A stretch of 51,970 nucleotides of DNA from an archaeon (GTDB taxonomy: Archaea > Thermoproteota > Nitrososphaeria > Nitrososphaerales > CADDZS01). Position 1 is the first letter of the stretch. Every line of letters begins with the position of its first letter. The notes under the pieces are model-generated. The model did no database searches, was not told where the DNA came from, and was given only the letters and a program-made list of their open reading frames with translations. Positions 51,561 to 51,970 of the stretch are shown here, piece after piece. Made by a program: the position numbers and the translations under genes. The stretch lies in the NCBI GenBank assembly GCA_902812485.1, contig CADDZS010000002.1, positions 1 to 51,970 of the forward strand. The letters are read 5' to 3'.

Positions 51561-51970
51561 TTGCTGAACATAATAGGAATAGACATCCATAAGGAAAATT
51601 GCGTCGCATGCATCAAGAGGATGATCAGGGCACTACGCTAAGACAGTGCATGTTTACAAACAACAGCGAGGGTATCTCGGATTTCATACAAAGCATTGAG
51701 CGAAAAGAGGAAGAAGCAAGAGCTGTGATGGAATCAACTGGAAGCTATTGGTGCGGACTCTACGACGAACTCGAAGAGAATGGAATAGACATCTCTCTAG
51801 CCAATCAGCTGAAGACAAGACTCATAGCTGAAGCAAGAAAAATCAAATCTGATAAGATAAGATAAAATAGACTCGTCTGTTCTCTCAGATCTGTTGCGAG
51901 CCAATTTGATTGTCAAGAGCTACGTTCCTCCTTTAGGATATACGAGAGATAAGAACACTCCTGAGACAGA
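51561..51970 (+). pseudogene. IS110-family transposase, frameshifted, cut by window end
   Basis: Three frames together give an IS110 DEDD transposase N-terminus. Frame one from TTG 51561 reads LLNIIGIDIHKENCVACIK with the first catalytic Asp. After two extra bases (AG, 51618-51619) the next frame gives DDQGTTLRQCMFTNNSEGIS and the VMESTGSYW motif. After three tandem GATAA units (51851-51865), where one is expected, a third frame gives DKIDSSVLSDLLRANLIVKS and YVPP. The rest lies outside the window. Two shifts make it a pseudogene unless they are sequence errors. Confidence 0.8.

Noticed and set aside
1-51970. CRISPR arrays, rRNA genes, tRNA genes, a replication origin
   Set aside because: No regularly spaced repeats, rRNA core sequences, complete tRNA cloverleafs or Orc1/Cdc6-associated repeats were seen on either strand by eye; a covariance-model search would be needed to exclude intron-split tRNAs.

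Overview
The window looks like a chromosomal segment of a mesophilic or moderately thermophilic archaeon of the Thaumarchaeota/Nitrososphaerota (or a close sister lineage). The evidence is a eukaryote-type DNA topoisomerase IB, a CdvB/ESCRT-III division protein, a NitrOD5-like protein, several KaiC-like RecA ATPases, two HerA-type ATPases, a pyruvoyl arginine decarboxylase, TrmB and Lrp regulators, TATA-type promoters close to start codons, and very frequent TTG starts. No rRNA, tRNA, CRISPR array or ammonia-oxidation gene was seen. The orphan molybdenum hydroxylase and the PaaK-type ligase fit a heterotrophic life better than an ammonia oxidiser, but the exact lineage cannot be fixed by eye.

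Layout. 0-7.5 kb: a putative chaperone/remodelling island with an ACT/V4R-like protein, a small zinc protein, a MoxR/NorQ-type AAA ATPase, a NorD-like VWA protein, two lineage-specific proteins and a winged-helix regulator. 7.5-12 kb: a structured intergenic stretch, a phenylacetate-CoA-ligase-like enzyme and a solitary Mo-hydroxylase large subunit. 12-22 kb: a P-loop/signalling island with a HerA-like coiled-coil ATPase whose Walker A lysine is arginine, three KaiC-like ATPases, a 1248-residue helical-repeat protein and a NitrOD5-like protein. One KaiC-like gene has no ATG/GTG/TTG start upstream of its conserved N-terminus. 22-38 kb: mostly housekeeping and accessory genes (Nudix, TrmB, arginine decarboxylase, aminotransferase, rhomboid, HerA, HAD, SLOG-like, amino-acid-kinase-like, nucleotidyltransferase, CdvB, a membrane hydrolase-like protein, Lrp/RAM, S-adenosylhomocysteinase). 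38-49 kb: Lrp regulator, topoisomerase IB, an ABC-2 exporter, a DUF5343-like protein, a second Nudix, an HExxH minigluzincin-like protein, a BNR beta-propeller, a MoaD/ubiquitin-like protein ending GGLK, and a PEP-mutase-like enzyme with a frameshifted tail. 49-52 kb: an MFS transporter, then a decayed IS66-type transposase and a decayed IS110-type element.

The strongest leads are the KaiC/helical-repeat/NitrOD5 neighbourhood with its non-canonical start, the degenerate HerA-like ATPase, the beta-propeller/ubiquitin-like/minigluzincin neighbourhood, the structured intergenic RNA candidate near 7.5 kb, a possible 26-residue gene with its own promoter and terminator, and the cluster of frame lesions in the last 3 kb. 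Function statements rest on motif recognition from memory; no database search was run.
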